NCBI GenBank assembly: GCA_964057225.1
Contig: OZ059899.1
Coordinates: 18,608,501 to 18,672,500, forward strand
Reading direction: 5' to 3'
Source: Auanema rhodensis
Lineage: Eukaryota; Nematoda; Chromadorea; Rhabditida; Rhabditidae
Length of the DNA: 64,000 bases
Positions within the stretch are counted from its first letter, which is position 1. Each line of letters begins with the position of its first letter. The notes beneath the pieces are model-generated. The model had not been told where the DNA came from and did not search any database. It saw nothing but the letters and a program-made list of their open reading frames with translations. The position numbers and the translations under genes were made by a program. Below are positions 9,601-22,672 of this stretch, one piece after another.

Positions 9601-12600
9601 CACAGATCGACGCAGCTTAAAAATCCGCATCGAATGCACTATACTACATTGAAAAACGCTTAATACAAAAATTAGTTATGATCGTTTGAAAAAAGATGCA
9701 TTAGTGTATGTTGAGTTTCCATGTATACTCAACATTGCTTCCAAAAACATTTTGACAAAAATTTTTCCGAAAAATTTCAAAATAATTTCGCAAAAAGGAG
9801 ATGTTTTTAGATTCCTTTTTTCAAGGCAAAGACGATGGACAAAGTTATTCAACGAAAAAATTAATTCTGCAGGGTGAAAATCGAGGATATAAGTGTGAAC
9901 TTATATCAGTTGATATCTCGGTGCATTTTTAAGCTAGCGCAAATCTGATAACACAGATCGACGCAGCTTAAAAATCCGCATCGAATGCACTATACAACAG
10001 TGAGAAACGCTTAATACAAAAATTAGTTATGATCGTTTGAAAAATGATGCATTAGTGTATGTTGAGTTTCCATGTACACTCAACATTGCTTCCAAAAACA
10101 TTTTGACAAAAATTTTTCCGAAAAATTTCAAAATAATTTTGCAAAAAGTAGATGTTTTTAGATTCCTTTTTTCAAGGCAAAGACGATGGACAATGTTATT
10201 CAACGAAAAAATTAATTCTCCAGGGTGAAAATCGAGGATGTAATTGTGAACTTATATCAGTTGATATCTCGGTACATTTTTAAGCTAGCGCAAATCTGAT
10301 AACACAGATCGACGCAGCTTAAAAATCCGCATCGAATGCACTATACAACATTGAGAAACGCTTAATACAAAAATTAGTTATGATCGTTTGAAAAATGATG
10401 CATTAGTGTATGTTGAGTTTCCATGTACACTCAACATTGCTTTCAAAAACATTTTGACAAAAATTTTTCCGAAAAATTTCAAAATAATTTTGCAAAAAGT
10501 AGATGTTTTTAGATTCCTTTTTTCAAGGCAAAGACGATGGACAATGTTATTCAACGAAAAAATTAATTCTGCAGGGTGAAAATCGAGGATATAAGTGTGA
10601 ACTTATATCAGTTGATATCTCGGTGCATTTTTAAGCTAGCGCAAATCTGATAACACAGATCGACGCAGCTTAAAAATCCGCATCGAATGCACTATACAAC
10701 ATTGAGAAACGCTTAATACAAAAATTAGTTATGATCGTTTGAAAAATGATGCATTAGTGTATGTTGAGTTTCCATGTACACTCAACATTGCTTCCAAAAA
10801 CATTTTTACAAAAATTTTTCCGGAAAATTTCGAAACAATTTCGCAAAAAGTAGATGTTTTTAGATTCCTTTTTTCAAGGCAAAGACGATGGACAATGTTA
10901 TTCAACAAAAAAATTAATTCTCCACGGTGAAAATCGAGGATGTAAGTGTGAACTTATATCAGTTGATATCTCGGTGCATTTTTAAGCTAGCGCAAATCTG
11001 ATAACACAGATCGACGCAGCTTAAAATTCCGCATCGAATGCACTATACAACATTGAGAAACGCTTAATACAAAAATTAGTTATGATCGTTTGAAAAATGA
11101 TGCATTAGTGTATGTTGAGTTTCCATGTACACTCAACATTGCTTCCAAAAACATTTTTACAAAAATTTTTCCGGAAAATTTCGAAACAATTTCGCAAAAA
11201 GTAGATGTTTTTAGATTCCTTTTTTCAAGGCAAAGACGATGGACAATGTTATTCAACAAAAAAATTAATTCTCCAGGGTGAAAATCGAGGATGTAAGTGT
11301 GAACTTATATCAGTTGATATCTCGGTGCATTTTTAAGCTAGCGCAAATCTGATAACACAGATCGACGCAGCTTAAAATTCCGCATCGAATGCACTATACA
11401 ACATTGAGAAACGCTTAATACAAAAATTAGTTATGATCGTTTGAAAAATGATGCATTAGTGTATGTTGAGTTTCCATGTACACTCAACATTGCTTCCAAA
11501 AACATTTTTACAAAAATTTTTCCGGAAAATTTCGAAACAATTTCGCAAAAAGTAGATGTTTTTAGATTCCTTTTTTCAAGGCAAAGACGATGGACAATGT
11601 TATTCAACGAAAAAATTAATTCTGCAGGGTGAAAATCGAGGATATAAGTGTGAACTTATATCAGTTGATATCTCGGTGCATTTTTAAGCTAGCGCAAATC
11701 TGATAACACAGATCGACGCAGCTTAAAAATCCGCATCGAATGCACTATACTACATTGAAAAACGCTTAATACAAAAATTAGTTATGATCGTTTGAAAAAA
11801 GATGCATTAGTGTATGTTGAGTTTCCATGTATACTCAACATTGCTTCCAAAAACATTTTGACAAAAATTTTTCCGAAAAATTTCAAAATAATTTTGCAAA
11901 AAGTAGATGTTTTTAGATTCCTTTTTTCAAGGCAAAGACGATGGACAATGTTATTCAACGAAAAAATTAATTCTCCAGGGTGAAAATCGAGGATGTAATT
12001 GTGAACTTATATCAGTTGATATCTCGGTGCATTTTTAAGCTAGCGCAAATCTGATAACACAGATCGACGCAGCTTAAAAATCCGCATCGAATGCACTATA
12101 CAACATTGAGAAACGCTTAATACAAATATTAGTTATGATCGTTTGAAAAATGATGCATTAGTGTATGTTGAGTTTCCATGTACACTCAACATTGCTTTCA
12201 AAAACATTTTGACAAAAATTTTTCCGAAAAATTTCAAAATAATTTTGCAAAAAGTAGATGTTTTTAGATTCCTTTTTTCAAGGCAAAGACGATGGACAAT
12301 GTTATTCAACGAAAAAATTAATTCTGCAGGGTGAAAATCGAGGATATAAGTGTGAACTTATATCAGTTGATATCTCGGTGCATTTTTAAGCTAGCGCAAA
12401 TCTGATAACACAGATCGACGCAGCTTAAAATTCCGCATCGAATGCACTATACAACATTGAGAAACGCTTAATACAAAAATTAGTTATGATCGTTTGAAAA
12501 ATGATGCATTAGTGTATGTTGAGTTTCCATGTACACTCAACATTGCTTCCAAAAACATTTTTACAAAAATTTTTCCGGAAAATTTCGAAACAATTTCGCA

Positions 12601-13195
12601 AAAAGTAGATGTTTTTAGATTCCTTTTTTCAAGGCAAAGACGATGGACAATGTTATTCAACAAAAAAATTAATTCTCCAGGGTGAAAATCGAGGATGTAA
12701 GTGTGAACTTATATCAGTTGATATCTCGGTGCATTTTTAAGCTAGCGCAAATCTGATAACACAGATCGACGCAGCTTAAAATTCCGCATCGAATGCACTA
12801 TACAACATTGAGAAACGCTTAATACAAAAATTAGTTATGATCGTTTGAAAAATGATGCATTAGTGTATGTTGAGTTTCCATGTACACTCAACATTGCTTC
12901 CAAAAACATTTTTACAAAAATTTTTCCGGAAAATTTCGAAACAATTTCGCAAAAAGTAGATGTTTTTAGATTCCTTTTTTCAAGGCAAAGACGATGGACA
13001 ATGTTATTCAACGAAAAAATTAATTCTGCAGGGTGAAAATCGAGGATATAAGTGTGAACTTATATCAGTTGATATCTCGGTGCATTTTTAAGCTAGCGCA
13101 AATCTGATAACACAGATCGACGCAGCTTAAAAATCCGCATCGAATGCACTATACTACATTGAAAAACGCTTAATACAAAAATTAGTTATGATCGT

Positions 13196-15652
13196 TTGAA
13201 AAAAGATGCATTAGTGTATGTTGAGTTTCCATGTATACTCAACATTGCTTCCAAAAACATTTTGACAAAAATTTTTCCGAAAAATTTCAAAATAATTTTG
13301 CAAAAAGTAGATGTTTTTAGATTCCTTTTTTCAAGGCAAAGACGATGGACAATGTTATTCAACGAAAAAATTAATTCTCCAGGGTGAAAATCGAGGATGT
13401 AATTGTGAACTTATATCAGTTGATATCTCGGTGCATTTTTAAGCTAGCGCAAATCTGATAACACAGATCGACGCAGCTTAAAAATCCGCATCGAATGCAC
13501 TATACTACATTGAAAAACGCTTAATACAAAAATTAGTTATGATCGTTTGAAAAAAGATGCATTAGTGTATGTTGAGTTTCCATGTATACTCAACATTGCT
13601 TCCAAAAACATTTTGACAAAAATTTTTCCGAAAAATTTCAAAATAATTTTGCAAAAAGTAGATGTTTTTAGATTCCTTTTTTCAAGGCAAAGACGATGGA
13701 CAATGTTATTCAACGAAAAAATTAATTCTCCAGGGTGAAAATCGAGGATGTAATTGTGAACTTATATCAGTTGATATCTCGGTGCATTTTTGAGCTAGCG
13801 CAAATCTGATAACACAGATCGACGCAGCTTAAAAATCCGCATCGAATGCACTATACAACATTGAGAAACGCTTAATACAAATATTAGTTATGATCGTTTG
13901 AAAAATGATGCATTAGTCTATGTTGAGTTTCCATGTACACTCAACATTGCTTTCAAAAACATTTTGACAAAAATTTTTCCGAAAAATTTCAAAATAATTT
14001 TGCAAAAAGTAGATGTTTTTAGATTCCTTTTTTCAAGGCAAAGACGATGGACAATGTTATTCAACGAAAAAATTAATTCTGCAGGGTGAAAATCGAGGAT
14101 ATAAGTGTGAACTTATATCAGTTGATATCTCGGTGCATTTTTAAGCTAGCGCAAATCTGATAACACAGATCGACGCAGCTTAAAAATCCGCATCGAATGC
14201 ACTATACAACATTGAGAAACGCTTAATACAAAAATTAGTTATGATCGTTTGAAAAATGATGCATTAGTGTATGTTGAGTTTCCATGTACACTCAACATTG
14301 CTTCCAAAAACATTTTTACAAAAATTTTTCCGGAAAATTTCGAAACAATTTCGCAAAAAGTAGATGTTTTTAGATTCCTTTTTTCAAGGCAAAGACGATG
14401 GACAATGTTATTCAACAAAAAAATTAATTCTCCAGGGTGAAAATCGAGGATGTAAGTGTGAACTTATATCAGTTGATATCTCGGTGCATTTTTAAGCTAG
14501 CGCAAATCTGATAACACAGATCGACGCAGCTTAAAATTCCGCATCGAATGCACTATACAACATTGAGAAACGCTTAATACAAAAATTAGTTATGATCGTT
14601 TGAAAAATGATGCATTAGTGTATGTTGAGTTTCCATGTACACTCAACATTGCTTCCAAAAACATTTTTACAAAAATTTTTCCGGAAAATTTCGAAACAAT
14701 TTCGCAAAAAGTAGATGTTTTTAGATTCCTTTTTTCAAGGCAAAGACGATGGACAATGTTATTCAACGAAAAAATTAATTCTGCAGGGTGAAAATCGAGG
14801 ATATAAGTGTGAACTTATATCAGTTGATATCTCGGTGCATTTTTAAGCTAGCGCAAATCTGATAACACAGATCGACGCAGCTTAAAAATCCGCATCGAAT
14901 GCACTATACTACATTGAAAAACGCTTAATACAAAAATTAGTTATGATCGTTTGAAAAAAGATGCATTAGTGTATGTTGAGTTTCCATGTATACTCAACAT
15001 TGCTTCCAAAAACATTTTGACAAAAATTTTTCCGAAAAATTTCAAAATAATTTCGCAAAAAGGAGATGTTTTTAGATTCCTTTTTTCAAGGCAAAGACGA
15101 TGGACAAAGTTATTCAACGAAAAAATTAATTCTGCAGGGTGAAAATCGAGGATATAAGTGTGAACTTATATCAGTTGATATCTCGGTGCATTTTTAAGCT
15201 AGCGCAAATCTGATAACACAGATCGACGCAGCTTAAAAATCCGCATCGAATGCACTATACAACAGTGAGAAACGCTTAATACAAAAATTAGTTATGATCG
15301 TTTGAAAAATGATGCATTAGTGTATGTTGAGTTTCCATGTACACTCAACATTGCTTCCAAAAACATTTTGACAAAAATTTTTCCGAAAAATTTCAAAATA
15401 ATTTTGCAAAAAGTAGATGTTTTTAGATTCCTTTTTTCAAGGCAAAGACGATGGACAATGTTATTCAACGAAAAAATTAATTCTCCAGGGTGAAAATCGA
15501 GGATGTAATTGTGAACTTATATCAGTTGATATCTCGGTGCATTTTTAAGCTAGCGCAAATCTGATAACACAGATCGACGCAGCTTAAAAATCCGCATCGA
15601 ATGCACTATACAACATTGAGAAATGCTTAATACAAAAATTAGTTATGATCGT
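13196..15652. repeat. Left copy of a 7-monomer segment duplicated 3510 bp apart
   Basis: Monomers 38-44 run I-I-A-Q-P-G-L, as do monomers 48-54 at 16706-19162, a shift of exactly 10 monomers. Both copies carry the rare GCATTAGTCTATG (unit 21 G to C) in the A monomer, at about 13918 and 17428, which I did not see elsewhere. One difference is TTTTTGAGC at about 13791 in this copy versus TTTTTAAGC in the other. The shared private mutation identifies a duplication rather than chance class order. Confidence 0.85.
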
Positions 15653-15844
15653 TTGAAAAATGATGCATTAGTGTATGTTGAGTTTCCATGTACACTCAAC
15701 ATTGCTTCCAAAAACATTTTTACAAAAATTTTTCCGGAAAATTTCGAAACAATTTCGCAAAAAGTAGATGTTTTTAGATTCCTTTTTTCAAGGCAAAGAC
15801 GATGGACAATGTTATTCAACAAAAAAATTAATTCTCCAGGGTGA
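15623..15844 (+). other. Frame extended by a C-to-T change that creates ATG (first of four copies)
   Basis: GAGAAACGC (unit 318-326) becomes GAGAAATGC, giving an in-frame ATG ten codons upstream of the usual TTG and a 73-codon frame. The same change occurs at 15974, 19133 and 21239, all in zone 2 and all directly before a Q, I or L(169A) monomer that follows L or Q. It marks shared descent of four linkers. There is no sign that the resulting frame is used. Confidence 0.5.
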
Positions 15845-16354
15845 AAATCGAGGATGTAAGTGTGAACTTATATCAGTTGATATCTCGGTGCATTTTTAAG
15901 CTAGCGCAAATCTGATAACACAGATCGACGCAGCTTAAAAATCCGCATCGAATGCACTATACAACATTGAGAAATGCTTAATACAAAAATTAGTTATGAT
16001 CGTTTGAAAAATGATGCATTAGTGTATGTTGAGTTTCCATGTACACTCAACATTGCTTCCAAAAACATTTTTACAAAAATTTTTCCGGAAAATTTCGAAA
16101 CAATTTCGCAAAAAGTAGATGTTTTTAGATTCCTTTTTTCAAGGCAAAGACGATGGACAATGTTATTCAACAAAAAAATTAATTCTCCAGGGTGAAAATC
16201 GAGGATGTAATTGTGAACTTATATCAGTTGATATCTCGGTGCATTTTTAAGCTAGCGCAAATCTGATAACACAGATCGACGCAGCTTAAAAATCCGCATC
16301 GAATGCACTATACTACATTGAAAAACGCTTAATACAAAAATTAGTTATGATCGT

Positions 16355-16705
16355 TTGAAAAAAGATGCATTAGTGTATGTTGAGTTTCCATGTATACTCA
16401 ACATTGCTTCCAAAAACATTTTGACAAAAATTTTTCCGGAAAATTTCGAAACAATTTCGCAAAAAGTAGATGTTTTTAGATTCCTTTTTTCAAGGCAAAG
16501 ACGATGGACAATGTTATTCAACGAAAAAATTAATTCTGCAGGGTGAAAATCGAGGATATAAGTGTGAACTTATATCAGTTGATATCTCGGTGCATTTTTA
16601 AGCTAGCGCAAATCTGATAACACAGATCGACGCAGCTTAAAAATCCGCATCGAATGCACTATACTACATTGAAAAACGCTTAATACAAAAATTAGTTATG
16701 ATCGT
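16355..16705. repeat. Chimeric monomer: class I front, class P back (monomer 47)
   Basis: It has the class I markers 9A, 41T and 69G, then switches to class P markers 85G, GAAACAATTTCG, 169G, 184G and 204A. The exchange point lies between unit 69 and unit 85, in the AAAAATTTTT tract. It sits between Q-Q and I-I, where the regular order would be interrupted, as expected of an unequal exchange junction. Confidence 0.8.
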
Positions 16706-19162
16706 TTGAAAAAAGATGCATTAGTGTATGTTGAGTTTCCATGTATACTCAACATTGCTTCCAAAAACATTTTGACAAAAATTTTTCCGAAAAATTTCAA
16801 AATAATTTTGCAAAAAGTAGATGTTTTTAGATTCCTTTTTTCAAGGCAAAGACGATGGACAATGTTATTCAACGAAAAAATTAATTCTCCAGGGTGAAAA
16901 TCGAGGATGTAATTGTGAACTTATATCAGTTGATATCTCGGTGCATTTTTAAGCTAGCGCAAATCTGATAACACAGATCGACGCAGCTTAAAAATCCGCA
17001 TCGAATGCACTATACTACATTGAAAAACGCTTAATACAAAAATTAGTTATGATCGTTTGAAAAAAGATGCATTAGTGTATGTTGAGTTTCCATGTATACT
17101 CAACATTGCTTCCAAAAACATTTTGACAAAAATTTTTCCGAAAAATTTCAAAATAATTTTGCAAAAAGTAGATGTTTTTAGATTCCTTTTTTCAAGGCAA
17201 AGACGATGGACAATGTTATTCAACGAAAAAATTAATTCTCCAGGGTGAAAATCGAGGATGTAATTGTGAACTTATATCAGTTGATATCTCGGTGCATTTT
17301 TAAGCTAGCGCAAATCTGATAACACAGATCGACGCAGCTTAAAAATCCGCATCGAATGCACTATACAACATTGAGAAACGCTTAATACAAATATTAGTTA
17401 TGATCGTTTGAAAAATGATGCATTAGTCTATGTTGAGTTTCCATGTACACTCAACATTGCTTTCAAAAACATTTTGACAAAAATTTTTCCGAAAAATTTC
17501 AAAATAATTTTGCAAAAAGTAGATGTTTTTAGATTCCTTTTTTCAAGGCAAAGACGATGGACAATGTTATTCAACGAAAAAATTAATTCTGCAGGGTGAA
17601 AATCGAGGATATAAGTGTGAACTTATATCAGTTGATATCTCGGTGCATTTTTAAGCTAGCGCAAATCTGATAACACAGATCGACGCAGCTTAAAAATCCG
17701 CATCGAATGCACTATACAACATTGAGAAACGCTTAATACAAAAATTAGTTATGATCGTTTGAAAAATGATGCATTAGTGTATGTTGAGTTTCCATGTACA
17801 CTCAACATTGCTTCCAAAAACATTTTTACAAAAATTTTTCCGGAAAATTTCGAAACAATTTCGCAAAAAGTAGATGTTTTTAGATTCCTTTTTTCAAGGC
17901 AAAGACGATGGACAATGTTATTCAACAAAAAAATTAATTCTCCAGGGTGAAAATCGAGGATGTAAGTGTGAACTTATATCAGTTGATATCTCGGTGCATT
18001 TTTAAGCTAGCGCAAATCTGATAACACAGATCGACGCAGCTTAAAATTCCGCATCGAATGCACTATACAACATTGAGAAACGCTTAATACAAAAATTAGT
18101 TATGATCGTTTGAAAAATGATGCATTAGTGTATGTTGAGTTTCCATGTACACTCAACATTGCTTCCAAAAACATTTTTACAAAAATTTTTCCGGAAAATT
18201 TCGAAACAATTTCGCAAAAAGTAGATGTTTTTAGATTCCTTTTTTCAAGGCAAAGACGATGGACAATGTTATTCAACGAAAAAATTAATTCTGCAGGGTG
18301 AAAATCGAGGATATAAGTGTGAACTTATATCAGTTGATATCTCGGTGCATTTTTAAGCTAGCGCAAATCTGATAACACAGATCGACGCAGCTTAAAAATC
18401 CGCATCGAATGCACTATACTACATTGAAAAACGCTTAATACAAAAATTAGTTATGATCGTTTGAAAAAAGATGCATTAGTGTATGTTGAGTTTCCATGTA
18501 TACTCAACATTGCTTCCAAAAACATTTTGACAAAAATTTTTCCGAAAAATTTCAAAATAATTTCGCAAAAAGGAGATGTTTTTAGATTCCTTTTTTCAAG
18601 GCAAAGACGATGGACAAAGTTATTCAACGAAAAAATTAATTCTGCAGGGTGAAAATCGAGGATATAAGTGTGAACTTATATCAGTTGATATCTCGGTGCA
18701 TTTTTAAGCTAGCGCAAATCTGATAACACAGATCGACGCAGCTTAAAAATCCGCATCGAATGCACTATACAACAGTGAGAAACGCTTAATACAAAAATTA
18801 GTTATGATCGTTTGAAAAATGATGCATTAGTGTATGTTGAGTTTCCATGTACACTCAACATTGCTTCCAAAAACATTTTGACAAAAATTTTTCCGAAAAA
18901 TTTCAAAATAATTTTGCAAAAAGTAGATGTTTTTAGATTCCTTTTTTCAAGGCAAAGACGATGGACAATGTTATTCAACGAAAAAATTAATTCTCCAGGG
19001 TGAAAATCGAGGATGTAATTGTGAACTTATATCAGTTGATATCTCGGTGCATTTTTAAGCTAGCGCAAATCTGATAACACAGATCGACGCAGCTTAAAAA
19101 TCCGCATCGAATGCACTATACAACATTGAGAAATGCTTAATACAAAAATTAGTTATGATCGT
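16706..19162. repeat. Right copy of the 7-monomer segment duplicated 3510 bp apart
   Basis: Monomers 48-54, class order I-I-A-Q-P-G-L, match monomers 38-44 at 13196-15652, including the private GTCTATG change at about 17428. The copies are separated by monomers 45-47 (Q, Q and a chimera). Its last six monomers are also the first unit of the tandem 6-mer at 17057-21268. Confidence 0.85.
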
Positions 19163-21268
19163 TTGAAAAATGATGCATTAGTGTATGTTGAGTTTCCATG
19201 TATACTCAACATTGCTTCCAAAAACATTTTGACAAAAATTTTTCCGAAAAATTTCAAAATAATTTTGCAAAAAGTAGATGTTTTTAGATTCCTTTTTTCA
19301 AGGCAAAGACGATGGACAATGTTATTCAACGAAAAAATTAATTCTCCAGGGTGAAAATCGAGGATGTAATTGTGAACTTATATCAGTTGATATCTCGGTG
19401 CATTTTTAAGCTAGCGCAAATCTGATAACACAGATCGACGCAGCTTAAAAATCCGCATCGAATGCACTATACAACATTGAGAAACGCTTAATACAAATAT
19501 TAGTTATGATCGTTTGAAAAATGATGCATTAGTGTATGTTGAGTTTCCATGTACACTCAACATTGCTTTCAAAAACATTTTGACAAAAATTTTTCCGAAA
19601 AATTTCAAAATAATTTTGCAAAAAGTAGATGTTTTTAGATTCCTTTTTTCAAGGCAAAGACGATGGACAATGTTATTCAACGAAAAAATTAATTCTGCAG
19701 GGTGAAAATCGAGGATATAAGTGTGAACTTATATCAGTTGATATCTCGGTGCATTTTTAAGCTAGCGCAAATCTGATAACACAGATCGACGCAGCTTAAA
19801 AATCCGCATCGAATGCACTATACAACATTGAGAAACGCTTAATACAAAAATTAGTTATGATCGTTTGAAAAATGATGCATTAGTGTATGTTGAGTTTCCA
19901 TGTACACTCAACATTGCTTCCAAAAACATTTTTACAAAAATTTTTCCGGAAAATTTCGAAACAATTTCGCAAAAAGTAGATGTTTTTAGATTCCTTTTTT
20001 CAAGGCAAAGACGATGGACAATGTTATTCAACAAAAAAATTAATTCTCCAGGGTGAAAATCGAGGATGTAAGTGTGAACTTATATCAGTTGATATCTCGG
20101 TGCATTTTTAAGCTAGCGCAAATCTGATAACACAGATCGACGCAGCTTAAAATTCCGCATCGAATGCACTATACAACATTGAGAAACGCTTAATACAAAA
20201 ATTAGTTATGATCGTTTGAAAAATGATGCATTAGTGTATGTTGAGTTTCCATGTACACTCAACATTGCTTCCAAAAACATTTTTACAAAAATTTTTCCGG
20301 AAAATTTCGAAACAATTTCGCAAAAAGTAGATGTTTTTAGATTCCTTTTTTCAAGGCAAAGACGATGGACAATGTTATTCAACGAAAAAATTAATTCTGC
20401 AGGGTGAAAATCGAGGATATAAGTGTGAACTTATATCAGTTGATATCTCGGTGCATTTTTAAGCTAGCGCAAATCTGATAACACAGATCGACGCAGCTTA
20501 AAAATCCGCATCGAATGCACTATACTACATTGAAAAACGCTTAATACAAAAATTAGTTATGATCGTTTGAAAAAAGATGCATTAGTGTATGTTGAGTTTC
20601 CATGTATACTCAACATTGCTTCCAAAAACATTTTGACAAAAATTTTTCCGAAAAATTTCAAAATAATTTCGCAAAAAGGAGATGTTTTTAGATTCCTTTT
20701 TTCAAGGCAAAGACGATGGACAAAGTTATTCAACGAAAAAATTAATTCTGCAGGGTGAAAATCGAGGATATAAGTGTGAACTTATATCAGTTGATATCTC
20801 GGTGCATTTTTAAGCTAGCGCAAATCTGATAACACAGATCGACGCAGCTTAAAAATCCGCATCGAATGCACTATACAACAGTGAGAAACGCTTAATACAA
20901 AAATTAGTTATGATCGTTTGAAAAATGATGCATTAGTGTATGTTGAGTTTCCATGTACACTCAACATTGCTTCCAAAAACATTTTGACAAAAATTTTTCC
21001 GAAAAATTTCAAAATAATTTTGCAAAAAGTAGATGTTTTTAGATTCCTTTTTTCAAGGCAAAGACGATGGACAATGTTATTCAACGAAAAAATTAATTCT
21101 CCAGGGTGAAAATCGAGGATGTAATTGTGAACTTATATCAGTTGATATCTCGGTGCATTTTTAAGCTAGCGCAAATCTGATAACACAGATCGACGCAGCT
21201 TAAAAATCCGCATCGAATGCACTATACAACATTGAGAAATGCTTAATACAAAAATTAGTTATGATCGT
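17057..21268. repeat. Tandem 6-mer higher-order repeat, two copies of 2106 bp
   Basis: Monomers 49-54 (17057-19162) and 55-60 (19163-21268) both run I-A-Q-P-G-L. Linker markers repeat in register, including ACAAATATTAG before A (17390, 19495), 289T after Q and ACAGTGAG after G (18773, 20879). Differences seen: monomer 50 has GTCTATG where monomer 56 has GTGTATG, and monomer 55 has the AAT form at unit 7-9 with an ATG created upstream. A recent tandem duplication followed by a few substitutions explains this. Confidence 0.88.
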
Positions 21269-22321
21269 TTGAAAAATGATGCATTAGTGTATGTTGAGTT
21301 TCCATGTACACTCAACATTGCTTCCAAAAACATTTTGACAAAAATTTTTCCGAAAAATTTCAAAATAATTTTGCAAAAAGTAGATGTTTTTAGATTCCTT
21401 TTTTCAAGGCAAAGACGATGGACAATGTTATTCAACAAAAAAATTAATTCTCCAGGGTGAAAATCGAGGATGTAAGTGTGAACTTATATCAGTTGATATC
21501 TCGGTGCATTTTTAAGCTAGCGCAAATCTGATAACACAGATCGACGCAGCTTAAAATTCCGCATCGAATGCACTATACAACATTGAGAAACGCTTAATAC
21601 AAAAATTAGTTATGATCGTTTGAAAAATGATGCATTAGTGTATGTTGAGTTTCCATGTACACTCAACATTGCTTCCAAAAACATTTTTACAAAAATTTTT
21701 CCGGAAAATTTCGAAACAATTTCGCAAAAAGTAGATGTTTTTAGATTCCTTTTTTCAAGGCAAAGACGATGGACAATGTTATTCAACGAAAAAATTAATT
21801 CTGCAGGGTGAAAATCGAGGATATAAGTGTGAACTTATATCAGTTGATATCTCGGTGCATTTTTAAGCTAGCGCAAATCTGATAACACAGATCGACGCAG
21901 CTTAAAAATCCGCATCGAATGCACTATACTACATTGAAAAACGCTTAATACAAAAATTAGTTATGATCGTTTGAAAAAAGATGCATTAGTGTATGTTGAG
22001 TTTCCATGTATACTCAACATTGCTTCCAAAAACATTTTGACAAAAATTTTTCCGAAAAATTTCAAAATAATTTCGCAAAAAGGAGATGTTTTTAGATTCC
22101 TTTTTTCAAGGCAAAGACGATGGACAAAGTTATTCAACGAAAAAATTAATTCTGCAGGGTGAAAATCGAGGATATAAGTGTGAACTTATATCAGTTGATA
22201 TCTCGGTGCATTTTTAAGCTAGCGCAAATCTGATAACACAGATCGACGCAGCTTAAAAATCCGCATCGAATGCACTATACAACAGTGAGAAACGCTTAAT
22301 ACAAAAATTAGTTATGATCGT

Positions 22322-22672
22322 TTGAAAAATGATGCATTAGTGTATGTTGAGTTTCCATGTACACTCAACATTGCTTCCAAAAACATTTTGACAAAAATTT
22401 TTCCGAAAAATTTCAAAATAATTTTGCAAAAAGTAGATGTTTTTAGATTCCTTTTTTCAAGGCAAAGACGATGGACAATGTTATTCAACGAAAAAATTAA
22501 TTCTGCAGGGTGAAAATCGAGGATATAAGTGTGAACTTATATCAGTTGATATCTCGGTGCATTTTTAAGGTAGCGCAAATCTGATAACACAGATCGACGC
22601 AGCTTAGAAATCCGCATCGAATGCACTATACTACATTGAGAAACGCTTAATACAAAAATTAGTTATGATCGT
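22322..22672. repeat. Transition monomer between zones 2 and 3 (monomer 64)
   Basis: The front is zone-2 class L, preceded by the ACAGTGAG linker that follows G. From unit 184 on it has the zone-3 type: CTGCAGGG, GATATAAG, GGTAGC, CTTAGAAATCC and ACTACATTGAG. It is the first appearance of 249G and of the zone-3 linker in the window. A crossover between unit 104 and 184 would join the two subfamilies here. Confidence 0.8.

Larger units (their letters stand above)
5474..22672. repeat. Array zone 2: I/A/Q/P/G/L subfamily with 6-mer higher-order pattern (monomers 16-64)
   Basis: Class order: monomers 16-23 I-A-Q-A-Q-P-G-L; 24-33 L(169A)-Q-Q-P-G-L-A-Q-Q-P; 34-37 I-A-Q-P; 38-44 I-I-A-Q-P-G-L; 45-47 Q-Q-chimera; 48-54 I-I-A-Q-P-G-L; 55-60 I-A-Q-P-G-L; 61-64 L(169A)-P-G-L(184G). 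The favoured order I-A-Q-P-G-L makes a 6-monomer unit of 2106 bp, expanded and trimmed by whole monomers. Zone-specific markers are 41T, 56T, AAAATTCCGC (289T) after Q monomers, ATTGAAAAACGC (319A) before I and G, and ACAGTGAG (315G) after G. Monomer 31 (10739) has a private CCACGG. Monomer 64 is the transition into the next zone. Confidence 0.85.
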
